A stretch of 48,683 nucleotides of DNA from JADKIH01 sp031367345 (GCA_031367345.1 JANLPR010000112.1:1-48683), one strand, 5' to 3'; positions 37,312 through 45,421 are shown, counted from the stretch's first letter. Notes: generated by a model from the letters alone, not told the origin. Made by a program: numbers and translations.

Positions 37312-38244
37312 TTAACTTTTTAATTTTTCTATGATAGAAGGCAACTGCTTTATAAAAGCCAACTCCTTCATTTTCTCTCTCGCTTCTTGAGTAGGACTGC
37401 CAAAGTATGTTTTTCCGCCTTCCAGCGATTTAGGTATTCCTGATTGTCCAAGTACAACAGCTCCTTTGCCAATAGTCAGATCTTTCTGAACGCCTACTTG
37501 TCCCCAAAGAATAACGTCATCTTCAATCGTAACTACACCGGCAATTCCAACTTGAGCAGCAAACAAACAATTTTTTCCAACCACAGTATCATGTCCTACA
37601 TGAACCATATTATCCATTTTTGTTCCGGCCCCTATCACTGTATCTCCTGAAACGCCTTTATCGATTGTACATGATGCCCCAATTTCTACTCTGTCTTTAA
37701 TTACTACTCTGCCGCATGAAATCATTTTCTCATAACCTTCAGCCTTTCTCTTGAAATAAAATGCATCGGCACCGAGTATTGCACCGGAATGAATGACAAC
37801 CTCGTTGCCAATTACAGTATGATCGTAGATGCAAACATTTGCATGTATCAAACAATTTTTTCCTATCTCTACATGATGCCCAATAAAAACTCCGGGCTGA
37901 ATAATTGTGCCTTCTCCAATTTTTGCATTCTTACTGATCGCTTCCTTGGAAGGATCAAAAGTTCTAAATTTTTTAACGATAGCCAGGTAAGCTGTAAAAG
38001 GATCGTCGCAATAAAGCAATGCCTTCCCTTCCGGCACTTCCACATTTTTATTTATGATCACGAAGGAAGCAGCAGAACTCAATGCCTTGTCGTAGTACTT
38101 TGGATGATCTACGAAGGTTATATCGCCTTCTTCCACTTTGTGAATTTCATTTATACCACTTACCAAACGATTTCCTTCACCCAACACCTGAGCGTTGGTC
38201 AGTTTTGCAAGTTCTTCTAATTTTACGGGGGTATCGAATCTCAT
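37312..38244 (-). CDS. LpxD-like UDP-3-O-acylglucosamine N-acyltransferase
   Basis: A 310-residue left-handed beta-helix acyltransferase. LpxD transfers a hydroxyacyl chain to the 2-amino group of UDP-3-O-acyl-GlcN in lipid A synthesis. The N-terminal uridine-binding domain (about 1-100) ends in DPFTAYLAIVKKF. Hexapeptide repeats run from ~105 to 270 (IGEGTIIQPGVFIG, HSGAILGAD), with the catalytic His H218 in HVGHD and SGIPKSLEGGKTYFGSP at the end. A TTG at 38274 would add 10 residues, but ATG 38244 fits the family better. As no other lipid A gene is adjacent, it may be a second LpxD-like copy acting on another sugar; the canonical lpxD would be elsewhere. TATTTTTG lies just 5 nt before the ATG. 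Confidence 0.85.
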   Translation of the reverse strand: MRFDTPVKLEELAKLTNAQVLGEGNRLVSGINEIHKVEEGDITFVDHPKYYDKALSSAASFVIINKNVEVPEGKALLYCDDPFTAYLAIVKKFRTFDPSKEAISKNAKIGEGTIIQPGVFIGHHVEIGKNCLIHANVCIYDHTVIGNEVVIHSGAILGADAFYFKRKAEGYEKMISCGRVVIKDRVEIGASCTIDKGVSGDTVIGAGTKMDNMVHVGHDTVVGKNCLFAAQVGIAGVVTIEDDVILWGQVGVQKDLTIGKGAVVLGQSGIPKSLEGGKTYFGSPTQEAREKMKELAFIKQLPSIIEKLKS

Positions 38245-38421
38245 TGCTACAAAAATACTCTTTTTAGTGCCCAAAAGCCTATGGATACTGAAAAGTCGTT
38301 ATCTTTTATCAACATATAAAAGTCAATTTAATCTGTCACCTAAACTATTTATTAATTTCGGCTAATCAGTACATCGGAAAACTATAAGACAGCAGAAAAA
38401 AAACTATTTTCGCTGCATATT

Positions 38422-39546
38422 ATGAAAATCGCCTTCAACACTCGTATGCTTCTAAAATCCCGCTTGGAAGGAATCGGGAATTTCACTCTGCAAGCTACCA
38501 AGCGCATCGTCGCTGCACATCCGGAGCACGAGTTCATTTTTATCTTCGACCGACCATACGAAGAGGAATTCATCACTGGAAGTAATGTAACACCGATAGT
38601 TGCATTCCCTCCTGCCCGACATCCTTTTTTAACCGGCTATTGGAATGAATTTGCCGTTGGTGCTGTTCTCAAAAAAAATAATGTAGATCTGTACGTTGGA
38701 ACGGATGGTTTTTTTCCGTTACATACCAAAACTAAAACGCTATCGGTATTTCACGATATCTGTTTTATCCATCATCCGAAAGATCTTCCCTTTTTTACAG
38801 GACTTTATTACAGGAATATGTTCCCACATTTAGCTAAAAGATCGACTCGGATTGCAGCTGTTTCAGAATTTACTAAATCGGATATTATAAAAGAATTTGG
38901 TATCGATAAAGCAAAAATTGATATCGTTTACAATGGTGTAGCAGAAAATTTTTCTCCTCTAAATAAAAACGAAATTGAACAAACACGCAGTAAATTTTCC
39001 AATGGGAAACCATACTTTTTGTTTGTAGGAGCCATTCATCATCGCAAAAATATTTCGAATATGTTGAAAGCATTTGATGAGTATAAAAAGTCGCAATCAT
39101 CGGATGTAAAAATGTTGATGGTTGGAGCTAAACGTTGGTGGACTGAAGAAATGGAAAATACGCTTACGAATATGCAATTTAAAGACGAAGTAGTTTTTAC
39201 AGGAAGAGTTTCGCTTCAAGACTTGACTGACCTTACCGCTTCTGCAATGGCAATGACTTACGTGAGTAATTTTGAAGGTTTCGGAATTCCAATCATCGAA
39301 GCTATGCGTTCAGGAATACCGGTCTTAACTTCCAACACTTCATCAATGCCGGAAATTGCAGGTGGTGCAGCGTTACTTTGTGATCCATTTTCTGTTGAAT
39401 CGATTAAAATAGGAATGACCAAACTTGCATCAGATGAAAATTTGAGAGCCGACATGGTTCAAAAAGGACTTATCCGTCAGGCTGACTTTAATTGGGACAA
39501 AACAGCAGCTAAACTATGGTCAGCTATTGAAAAAACGATTCAGTAA
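38422..39546 (+). CDS. Glycosyltransferase family 4 (GT-B fold)
   Basis: A 374-residue GT-B enzyme. The N-terminal acceptor domain (about 1-175) starts MKIAFNTRMLL and includes VFHDICFIHHPKDLP; the C-terminal nucleotide-sugar domain (about 195-370) has FLFVGAIHHRKNI, the donor site SNFEGFGIPIIEAM with the two glutamates of the EX7E motif, and GIPVLTSNTSSMPE. It would use a nucleotide sugar, probably to build the surface polysaccharide made by the neighbouring genes; the sugar cannot be told. It is read away from the lpxD-like gene, with 177 nt between the two starts. Confidence 0.92.
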   Translation: MKIAFNTRMLLKSRLEGIGNFTLQATKRIVAAHPEHEFIFIFDRPYEEEFITGSNVTPIVAFPPARHPFLTGYWNEFAVGAVLKKNNVDLYVGTDGFFPLHTKTKTLSVFHDICFIHHPKDLPFFTGLYYRNMFPHLAKRSTRIAAVSEFTKSDIIKEFGIDKAKIDIVYNGVAENFSPLNKNEIEQTRSKFSNGKPYFLFVGAIHHRKNISNMLKAFDEYKKSQSSDVKMLMVGAKRWWTEEMENTLTNMQFKDEVVFTGRVSLQDLTDLTASAMAMTYVSNFEGFGIPIIEAMRSGIPVLTSNTSSMPEIAGGAALLCDPFSVESIKIGMTKLASDENLRADMVQKGLIRQADFNWDKTAAKLWSAIEKTIQ

Positions 39547-39649
39547 AATCACCATTAACTGCTAAAGTGTGAATTCGGCAAGAAATTATTCCACTGCTGA
39601 CTGTTCTTAATTCACTCATCATTGACTCCCGAGCATAAACAAAAGTTTA

Positions 39650-39657
39650 TATCTTCG
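39650..39657 (+). promoter_or_regulatory. Possible -7 promoter box for rnhB
   Basis: TATCTTCG differs from TAnnTTTG by one base and lies 7 nt before the ATG at 39665, implying a very short leader. Confidence 0.3.
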
Positions 39658-39664
39658 ACATTCG

Positions 39665-40264
39665 ATGTTATTACCGTTTTCACAAAAAGAATTAGTAGAA
39701 ACAGGATGTGATGAAGCCGGGCGAGGCTGTCTTGCAGGGCCCGTTTATGCTGCGGCTGTGATTTTACCACCCGATTTTCATCACCCACTTTTAAACGACA
39801 GCAAACAACTTACAGAAGAACAACGAATGCACCTTCGACCAATTATTGAATCGGAAGCAATCGATTATGCAGTTGCACTTGCATCACATTTGGAAATAGA
39901 TCAAATCAATATTCTCAATGCATCTTTTCTAGCTATGCATCGTGCTATTACAAAACTGAAACAAGCACCGGAATTATTATTGATTGATGGAAACCGATTT
40001 AATAGATATCCAAACACAGAACACAAATGTATTATTGGCGGCGATGGTCTTTATGCGTCTATAGCAGCAGCTTCAATTCTTGCAAAAACTTACCGAGACG
40101 AACACATGCTTGAATTACATTGGCAATTTCCGGAATATAATTGGAAATCAAATAAAGGGTATGGGACCTCCTCTCATCGTAAAGCAATTCATGAATCAGG
40201 GATGTGTACTTATCACAGAAAAACATTTCGGCTTAAACCTATTCAACTATCGCTTGACATCTGA
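39665..40264 (+). CDS. rnhB: Ribonuclease HII
   Basis: RNase HII cuts RNA in RNA-DNA hybrids and removes single ribonucleotides from DNA. The 199-residue protein has the conserved GCDEAGRGCLAGPVYAAAV start with D16 and E17, LLIDGNRF with D108, and AKTYRDEHM with D145, giving the four acidic metal ligands. GYGTSSHRKAI, the family's Tyr/Gly motif that recognises the RNA-DNA junction, is present near residue 164. Length is normal. It appears to be a single gene. Confidence 0.96.
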   Translation: MLLPFSQKELVETGCDEAGRGCLAGPVYAAAVILPPDFHHPLLNDSKQLTEEQRMHLRPIIESEAIDYAVALASHLEIDQINILNASFLAMHRAITKLKQAPELLLIDGNRFNRYPNTEHKCIIGGDGLYASIAAASILAKTYRDEHMLELHWQFPEYNWKSNKGYGTSSHRKAIHESGMCTYHRKTFRLKPIQLSLDI

Positions 40265-40329
40265 CGTGTAATTGGAAAGAATTAATTTATCCATTTTTTA
40301 AATCATACGCCAAAGATCACGAATCCACT

Positions 40330-43017
40330 ATGAAAAAAAAGAGTTTACTAATAACAATTATCAGCGTTCTGCTATTACTACTAGGCATAGGTTATTATTT
40401 CAATCAAAAATATAATGTTATCCAAAGTTCGCCATTGGATGCAATACCAGCAGATGCTGCTATCTTTTTCGAAGTTAATAATGCATCAACAGCAATTAAT
40501 GAAATTACAAAGTCCGGCTACTTAAACTTTCTAGCCGATGATTCTGATTTTAAATCCATACAGAAAAGCTTTCATTGGCTTGATTCTGTTTCTAAATCTG
40601 AGCCTGTATTACAAGAAATACTTTTAAAACAAAAGTTATATATTTCTTTGCACCCAACAAAGGCAACCGATTTCGATTTGCTCTATTGTTTAAATATTGC
40701 AAAAGGTCATTCAGTGAATGATATCTTATCTCTCGTGAACGAGCTCACAGAAAATAATTTTACAGAAGAAATTAGAGTATATGAAGATGTAAAAATATTT
40801 GAATTAAAAAAAAGAGAGGAATCTGTATTGACACTTGCAATAAATAAAGGAGTCATCATGATTAGTCGAACTTCATTTTTAGTAGAAGATGCAATTCGCC
40901 AACTTAAAAGTGGTAACGCTTTTTCAAAATCATCTGCATTTACAAAAGTGAATAAACAATTAAATTCAAAAAACGATATTCATCTTTTTATAAATAACAA
41001 TGGTTTAGAAGATCTTTTGTCTGGATATATTAGCAATGAATATCCTGCTTTGAGAAATGCAATAAGTAATATATGTCGTTGGATAAAACTTGATGTAAGA
41101 ATTGATAAACAGCAAACTGTTTTTTCCGGATTTAGCAGCTCGATTGATTCCGTTGCAATAGTAAATTCGCTCTCCGGTCAACAAATTTCCCAATGCAAAT
41201 TTGCGTCAGTAGCACCATCTCGAACTGCAGCGGTAATCGACTTTTCCGTTAGTAACATTGATGCATGCCTAACAGTTCTAAAGAAAAATAAAAGTTATTT
41301 CTACCCTAATCAATTCATAAGGAATTATATCGACAGTATTAATCTTAAATTTAGGATCGACTTAGAAAGCAGAATGGGAAATTGGATTTCTAACGAGTTT
41401 GCGCTTGTTATAACAGAACCGGGAAGCACAATTTTAGAAAACAACACATACGCTTTTTTTCGCACAAAGGATATTACCAATTCCGTTTCTAAATTTGCAA
41501 AAATTCAAGAAGCAATCGGGAAACAAAAGATTGAAAAATACAGAGGACACGCTATTAGCAATATAGAAATCGATTATTTGATACCAATTATGTATGGTAA
41601 AATGTTCAGCGATATTAACCATTCATTTTATACATCTATCAATAACTTTGTTGTATTTGGAAACAACCCTTCTATGCTGAAAAGTTTGATCGACGACTAT
41701 GAAGACAAAAAGACACTTGATAAAGAAGACGATTATCTACGGCATGTAAAATATTCTTTATTGAATGGTCAGATAAACATGTATTTCAATATCCAAAGAG
41801 GTGGTAATATCTTAAGGTCCATTTCAACAGAAGACATTTCTCCACGATTGATAAACGATGGAATTTTGAGAAAAAATATTCAATCGGTTGCAACATCATT
41901 TTTAAAAAAAGGCGAAATTGTATCAAGCAATTTCCGAATTGACTTCAAGAGCGATTCTAAGAAAGAGATTCGACTTTTATGGTCTACACAATTAGACACG
42001 ACCGCATCTACTCCTCCTTTTGTTGTAAGAAAAGGTAGTGAAAAATTGATTTTGATTCAAGACGATAATTACAATCTGAATCTATTCGCCGAATCAGGCC
42101 AACTCCTATGGAAGAAAAAATACGATGAAAAAATTATTAGCGATTTTTATTCATTAGACTTATATAAGAATGGTGAAATCCAGATTGTTTTTAACACCGC
42201 CTCAAAATTGTTTTTTATCGATTCGAATGGAGATGCTGTAGGGAATTTTCCGATACGATTACCGGCAAAAGCAAGTAACGGTTGTTTAGTAAAAGACATT
42301 GACGGGAATAATCATTTCAAAATTTTTATTGCTTGCGAAAACGGTATGATTTATAACTATGAACAAACAGGTAAGCCGGTACTTCAATGGACCTTTAAGA
42401 ATAGTCTTAGGAATATTGTTAAACCATTTCAGTTCATTGAGCAAGTTGATAAAAAAAAGTATATACTAGCTGAATTGGGTTCTGGTGTTGCATTGATTGA
42501 CTTGTCAGGAAAATCATCTTTCATACACACAAACGAAGAAATAAAAAAAGTAAGTGTCGCCTATTCCGATTCCGGTAAAATTTGTACTATTTACTTACTT
42601 GCAATAACTGGTACACTCAGCTCTGTGAAATTAGATCATCTCGAGCTGCTCAACCAAAATATTACAGATTCTGTTGATGATATAATTTCATTAGGAGATC
42701 AGAGAGAAGATCAAATTATTTTGCTTTCGAAAAATAGTCTTTGTTTACTCAATGATAATGAGAAAAAAATAGTGGAGAATCTCGACCCAATTGGAGAATA
42801 TATTCTAGTGAATGCCATAAATTACAAATCAAAAGTTGGAATTATAGACACCAAGCAGAATAAGTTTTACTTACTGTCAGATATAGGAAAAATAAAGTCG
42901 GGCTTCCCAATTTATGGTGGATCACGATTCAATTATAATAGCAGTACAGACATCAACGAAAACTCAACCATCGTACTTGGCACAAAGGATGGATTAATTT
43001 ATTTCTACAGTGAATAG
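40330..43017 (+). CDS. Large DUF3352-like membrane-anchored protein with propeller-like C-terminus
   Basis: An 895-residue protein with an N-terminal membrane helix (about residues 5-22) and the rest outside the cytoplasm. Just after the helix, LDAIPADAAIFFEVNN is the typical opening of Bacteroidota DUF3352 proteins, and the region to ~545 has their alternating helix/strand look. From ~555 to the end there are short repeated beta blades (LFAESGQLLWKKKYDE, FFIDSNGDAVGNFPIRL, IACENGMIYNYEQTGKPV, GTKDGLIYFYSE), resembling a PQQ/WD-type beta-propeller. No enzyme motif is seen and the function is unknown. It stands alone, between rnhB and a converging cytochrome gene. Its high Lys/Asn/Ile content fits the AT-rich base composition. 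Confidence 0.8.
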   Translation: MKKKSLLITIISVLLLLLGIGYYFNQKYNVIQSSPLDAIPADAAIFFEVNNASTAINEITKSGYLNFLADDSDFKSIQKSFHWLDSVSKSEPVLQEILLKQKLYISLHPTKATDFDLLYCLNIAKGHSVNDILSLVNELTENNFTEEIRVYEDVKIFELKKREESVLTLAINKGVIMISRTSFLVEDAIRQLKSGNAFSKSSAFTKVNKQLNSKNDIHLFINNNGLEDLLSGYISNEYPALRNAISNICRWIKLDVRIDKQQTVFSGFSSSIDSVAIVNSLSGQQISQCKFASVAPSRTAAVIDFSVSNIDACLTVLKKNKSYFYPNQFIRNYIDSINLKFRIDLESRMGNWISNEFALVITEPGSTILENNTYAFFRTKDITNSVSKFAKIQEAIGKQKIEKYRGHAISNIEIDYLIPIMYGKMFSDINHSFYTSINNFVVFGNNPSMLKSLIDDYEDKKTLDKEDDYLRHVKYSLLNGQINMYFNIQRGGNILRSISTEDISPRLINDGILRKNIQSVATSFLKKGEIVSSNFRIDFKSDSKKEIRLLWSTQLDTTASTPPFVVRKGSEKLILIQDDNYNLNLFAESGQLLWKKKYDEKIISDFYSLDLYKNGEIQIVFNTASKLFFIDSNGDAVGNFPIRLPAKASNGCLVKDIDGNNHFKIFIACENGMIYNYEQTGKPVLQWTFKNSLRNIVKPFQFIEQVDKKKYILAELGSGVALIDLSGKSSFIHTNEEIKKVSVAYSDSGKICTIYLLAITGTLSSVKLDHLELLNQNITDSVDDIISLGDQREDQIILLSKNSLCLLNDNEKKIVENLDPIGEYILVNAINYKSKVGIIDTKQNKFYLLSDIGKIKSGFPIYGGSRFNYNSSTDINENSTIVLGTKDGLIYFYSE

Positions 43018-43140
43018 CTACTTTAGCTTTTCAATTGATTTAATATAAATATCTATTTTTTTATTGAGACAACATTAAAAGGACGATATTTAATTTGGAA
43101 TAAAATTTAAAGACTAAAATAAAAATTAAACTCAAAAAAA

Positions 43141-43617
43141 TTATTTCAAGGTTCGTAAATATTCTAACACACTTCTAGCCTCGGCCTGAGTCAAATTATT
43201 ATCCGCCATTTGGCTCATATATACACTCAGCAAATCCTTTGCAAGCGAGTCTTTTTGAGTCATCTCCAATGGATTTAATATCATGTTCATGATCCATTCT
43301 GGTGTTCTACGTGTGTAAATTCCGGCTAATCCGGGGCCAATTGCTTTTTCATTCGTAGATTTATGGCACATGGTACATTTAGCTTCGAAAATAACCTTGC
43401 CGTCATTTACAAGTTGATCGTCAATTGTACTATCAATTATTAGTTCTGTAATTGGCCCAATTCCCTTACCGGTATATTTTTTCATTGAATGAGAATTGTC
43501 CGTTGATTTTGTATCATTTTTATTGCTATTTTTGGAGTCGCAAGCAGAGAATACAATTAGTACTACCCCAAAAAAGGAATAGAATTTTATTTTTTTGAAT
43601 CTGGAAATATTTTTCAT
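43141..43617 (-). CDS. Monohaem cytochrome c lipoprotein, NosZ-cluster type
   Basis: A 158-residue class I cytochrome c. A lipoprotein signal ends in VFSAC with C26, followed by a Ser/Asn/Asp/Lys-rich tether (about 27-48). The haem-binding CTMCH spans residues 81-85 and the likely axial Met lies in SQMADN near residue 138. GIGPITELI before the haem, IGPGLAGIYTRRTPEWIMNMILNP after it and the LTQAEARSVLEYLRTL end strongly recall the small cytochrome encoded beside clade II nitrous-oxide reductase (nosZ) in Bacteroidota. No nosZ is in the window, so it may be a relocated or general electron carrier. The neighbours give no further hint. Confidence 0.88.
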   Translation of the reverse strand: MKNISRFKKIKFYSFFGVVLIVFSACDSKNSNKNDTKSTDNSHSMKKYTGKGIGPITELIIDSTIDDQLVNDGKVIFEAKCTMCHKSTNEKAIGPGLAGIYTRRTPEWIMNMILNPLEMTQKDSLAKDLLSVYMSQMADNNLTQAEARSVLEYLRTLK

Positions 43618-43748
43618 ATAATAATTTTAGAGTGTACAAGTAAAAAGATAATTAATAAGAATCAACTAACTAAACGAATAAAAAATAAACGTCTCTTATC
43701 ATATCAAGTTACTATCGAACAAAAATATTGGATAACTTCTTAAATAAC

Positions 43749-43766
43749 TAATTAAAATTTTAATTA
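43749..43766. promoter_or_regulatory. 18-bp perfect palindrome before the response regulator gene
   Basis: TAATTAAAATTTTAATTA is a perfect 18-bp palindrome ending 8 nt before the ATG at 43775. It could be a binding site for a dimeric regulator or an AT-rich hairpin. Because it contains only A and T in an AT-rich region, chance must be allowed for. Confidence 0.4.
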
Positions 43767-43774
43767 AAACATAA

Positions 43775-44404
43775 ATGAATATTTTACTTGCAGACGATCA
43801 TTCAATTGTTAGAAGAGGTTTAAAAGAAATTTTACTGGAAGAGTTTCCTACTGCTAATTTTGAAGAAGTTGCCGATGGACAGGAACTGATCAGAAAAATA
43901 CGTCAATCAAAATTTGACATTATAATTAGTGATGTATCCATGCCCATAAAAAATGGATTGGAAGCTTTGAAGATTATCAAATCTGAATTCCCATCATTGC
44001 CGGTTTTGATTTTGAGTATTCACCCGGAAGAAATCTATGCTATCCGTGTCTTGAAAGCAGGTGCATCAGGGTATATGACAAAAGAAAGCGCTACCGAAGA
44101 ATTGGTTCAGGCTGTAAGAACAATAATGAATGGACGGAAATACATCACACATTCATTGGCAGAGAAAATGGCTTCCAGTTTAGATTATGACATCAAAAAA
44201 CATCCTCACGAACTTTTGTCAGACAGAGAATTAGATGTAATGAAAATGATTGCAAGTGGAAAAACTGTTTCAGATATTGCTGCGCAGTTATCTCTCAGTG
44301 TAAATACAATTAGTACATATCGTGCACGTGTAATGGACAAGATGAAACTGAAAAGTAATTCCGAGTTAACCTTTTATGCCATTTCAAATAATTTAATCCT
44401 TTAA
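43775..44404 (+). CDS. NarL/FixJ-family response regulator
   Basis: A 209-residue two-component regulator. The receiver domain (about 1-120) has the acidic pair D7-D8, the phospho-accepting D53 in IIISDVSMP, and the conserved Lys in YMTKES. The C-terminal LuxR-type helix-turn-helix (about 145-205) reads LSDRELDVMKMIASG, VSDIAAQLSLSVNTISTYRARVMDKM. It binds DNA as a dimer once phosphorylated. No histidine kinase is adjacent, so its partner is encoded elsewhere. The target genes are unknown. Confidence 0.95.
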   Translation: MNILLADDHSIVRRGLKEILLEEFPTANFEEVADGQELIRKIRQSKFDIIISDVSMPIKNGLEALKIIKSEFPSLPVLILSIHPEEIYAIRVLKAGASGYMTKESATEELVQAVRTIMNGRKYITHSLAEKMASSLDYDIKKHPHELLSDRELDVMKMIASGKTVSDIAAQLSLSVNTISTYRARVMDKMKLKSNSELTFYAISNNLIL

Positions 44405-44554
44405 TTTTTTAGATTTTAATATTTTATAAAGAGCTTTTAAAATAAATTCCACTTCTTGTGTAGTTATAAGAAGGACAACAATACAATACAAACAACCTCA
44501 AATAATCATAATTGTTTTTCAGTACTTTGCTTTTCAAACTGAGAAGACATTGGT

Positions 44555-44938
44555 ATGAACGAAACCAATTTAAAACTTAAGGCATTAATAGTTGATAATT
44601 CGAGTTTGCATACTGCAACACTTCGCACACTCCTTTTGAAAACAAATTGTGTCGATCAAGTTTCTCATGCAGGAAATTTTTCCGAGGCAATTTATCTATA
44701 TACTCAACTTAAACCAGACATCCTTCTGTTGGATCTCATACCGGATGAATCAAGTAAAGTCAATACGTTTTCAGAAATTAAAAAATATTTGTCCGGAAAA
44801 ATAATAATTCTCACTGCACCCAGATCCAGTCATTTCAAAAATCAATTTAATGAAACAGCAGCTCAACATATTTTTTGTACTATGGGCGAGAGTAAACAAA
44901 TAGCTGAATTAATAGGAAATATCTATTTTCAATGCTAA
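44555..44938 (+). CDS. Stand-alone degenerate receiver-like protein
   Basis: A 127-residue protein with the length and order of a CheY-type receiver: LKALIVDNSS (strand 1), helix 1, then PDILLLDLIPDE with the expected phospho-Asp near residue 58, and GKIIILTAP (strand 4). The usual acidic pair is reduced to D-N, and the switch Lys is not obvious, since FCTMGES takes the place of the YLxK region. It may thus be a pseudo-receiver working without normal phosphorylation. It has no output domain. It follows the NarL-type regulator by 150 nt on the same strand and could act with it. Confidence 0.8.
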   Translation: MNETNLKLKALIVDNSSLHTATLRTLLLKTNCVDQVSHAGNFSEAIYLYTQLKPDILLLDLIPDESSKVNTFSEIKKYLSGKIIILTAPRSSHFKNQFNETAAQHIFCTMGESKQIAELIGNIYFQC

Positions 44939-44987
44939 TATTTGTCATTGTTTGTACTACAAGCAATGTATAGTTTGACTGACAACA

Positions 44988-45030
44988 AAACGCTACCAAG
45001 TTCTATCTTTGCAATCGAACAATAGCGTTT
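44988..45030. promoter_or_regulatory. Inverted repeat around the small-RNA promoter
   Basis: AAACGCTA (44988-44995) and TAGCGTTT (45023-45030) are perfect 8-bp inverted arms enclosing the TATCTTTG promoter box at 45004-45011. This arrangement suits an operator, or a cruciform, controlling the promoter. Confidence 0.45.
45004..45011 (+). promoter_or_regulatory. -7 promoter box of the candidate small RNA
   Basis: TATCTTTG is a full match to TAnnTTTG, with no protein gene of normal size downstream before the terminator at 45159-45207. TTTG at 44974-44977 is 26 nt upstream, farther than usual for the -33 element. Confidence 0.55.
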
Positions 45031-45207
45031 ATTTTACGTTCAAGTAATTGTCTTAACAGGCAAGTAGTATAGTGACAAGCAGGGTGGGCTTGCAATTAAT
45101 GTCGCTTTATGAATGTTAAGTCAAAAGTAGGTATGTGTGTGCCTACTAGTGTGTGTGTAAGTTCAGTGTCCTCATTTTTTTGGTGAGGACACGAACTTTA
45201 TTTTTTT
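45018..45207 (+). ncRNA. Candidate structured small RNA, ~190 nt
   Basis: The interval runs from just after a TAnnTTTG box to a strong terminator and holds no normal gene. The + strand can fold into TTGTCTTAACA (45048-45058) with TGTTAAGTCAA (45114-45124), 10 of 11 bases paired; inside it AGTGACA (45071-45077) with TGTCGCT (45100-45106) and a short AGC/GCT stem topped by AGGGTGG; then a separate hairpin AGTAGG/CCTACT (45126-45147) and the terminator. It matches no RNA family I know: 6S, SRP, tmRNA and RNase P features are absent. A 25-codon ORF at 45109-45186 is possible but overlaps the stems. The start point is estimated from the promoter box. Confidence 0.5.
45159..45207 (+). terminator. 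Strong rho-independent terminator in a gene-free region
   Basis: AAGTTC (45159-45164), a bulged A, GTGTCCTCA (45166-45174) pair with TGAGGACAC (45184-45192) and GAACTT (45193-45198): 15 bp with one bulge and a 9-nt loop, then TATTTTTTT. The T run is only on the plus strand, so it ends a plus-strand transcript. From 45208 to 45421 I see nothing except a short GCGAT/ATCGC inverted repeat (45334/45356). Confidence 0.88.
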
Positions 45208-45421
45208 CACACCTTTTCAAGTATGTGCATCACTCATTTTAAATCCAAAAAATACAATTCATTATTAACAGAGTAAACGCTGTGATGTAGTCAATCAAAT
45301 ATTTACTCGTATAAATGTTGTGTAACAGCATTTGCGATTGATCATTCTTCTGTGTATCGCTAAAGCTAGAATAAAAGTATTAATAAGCAGAATATTCAAA
45401 AACTACAGGTACATATTAAAA

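Noticed and set aside
38245..38274. Longer LpxD-like start at TTG 38274
   Set aside because: An ATG 30 nt later gives the family start MRFDTPVKLEEL, and a promoter box lies between them.
45018..45207. 6S RNA, SRP RNA or tmRNA identity for the candidate RNA
   Set aside because: There is no end-to-end closing helix with a central bubble, no SRP tetraloop region, and no tRNA-like or tag-peptide part.
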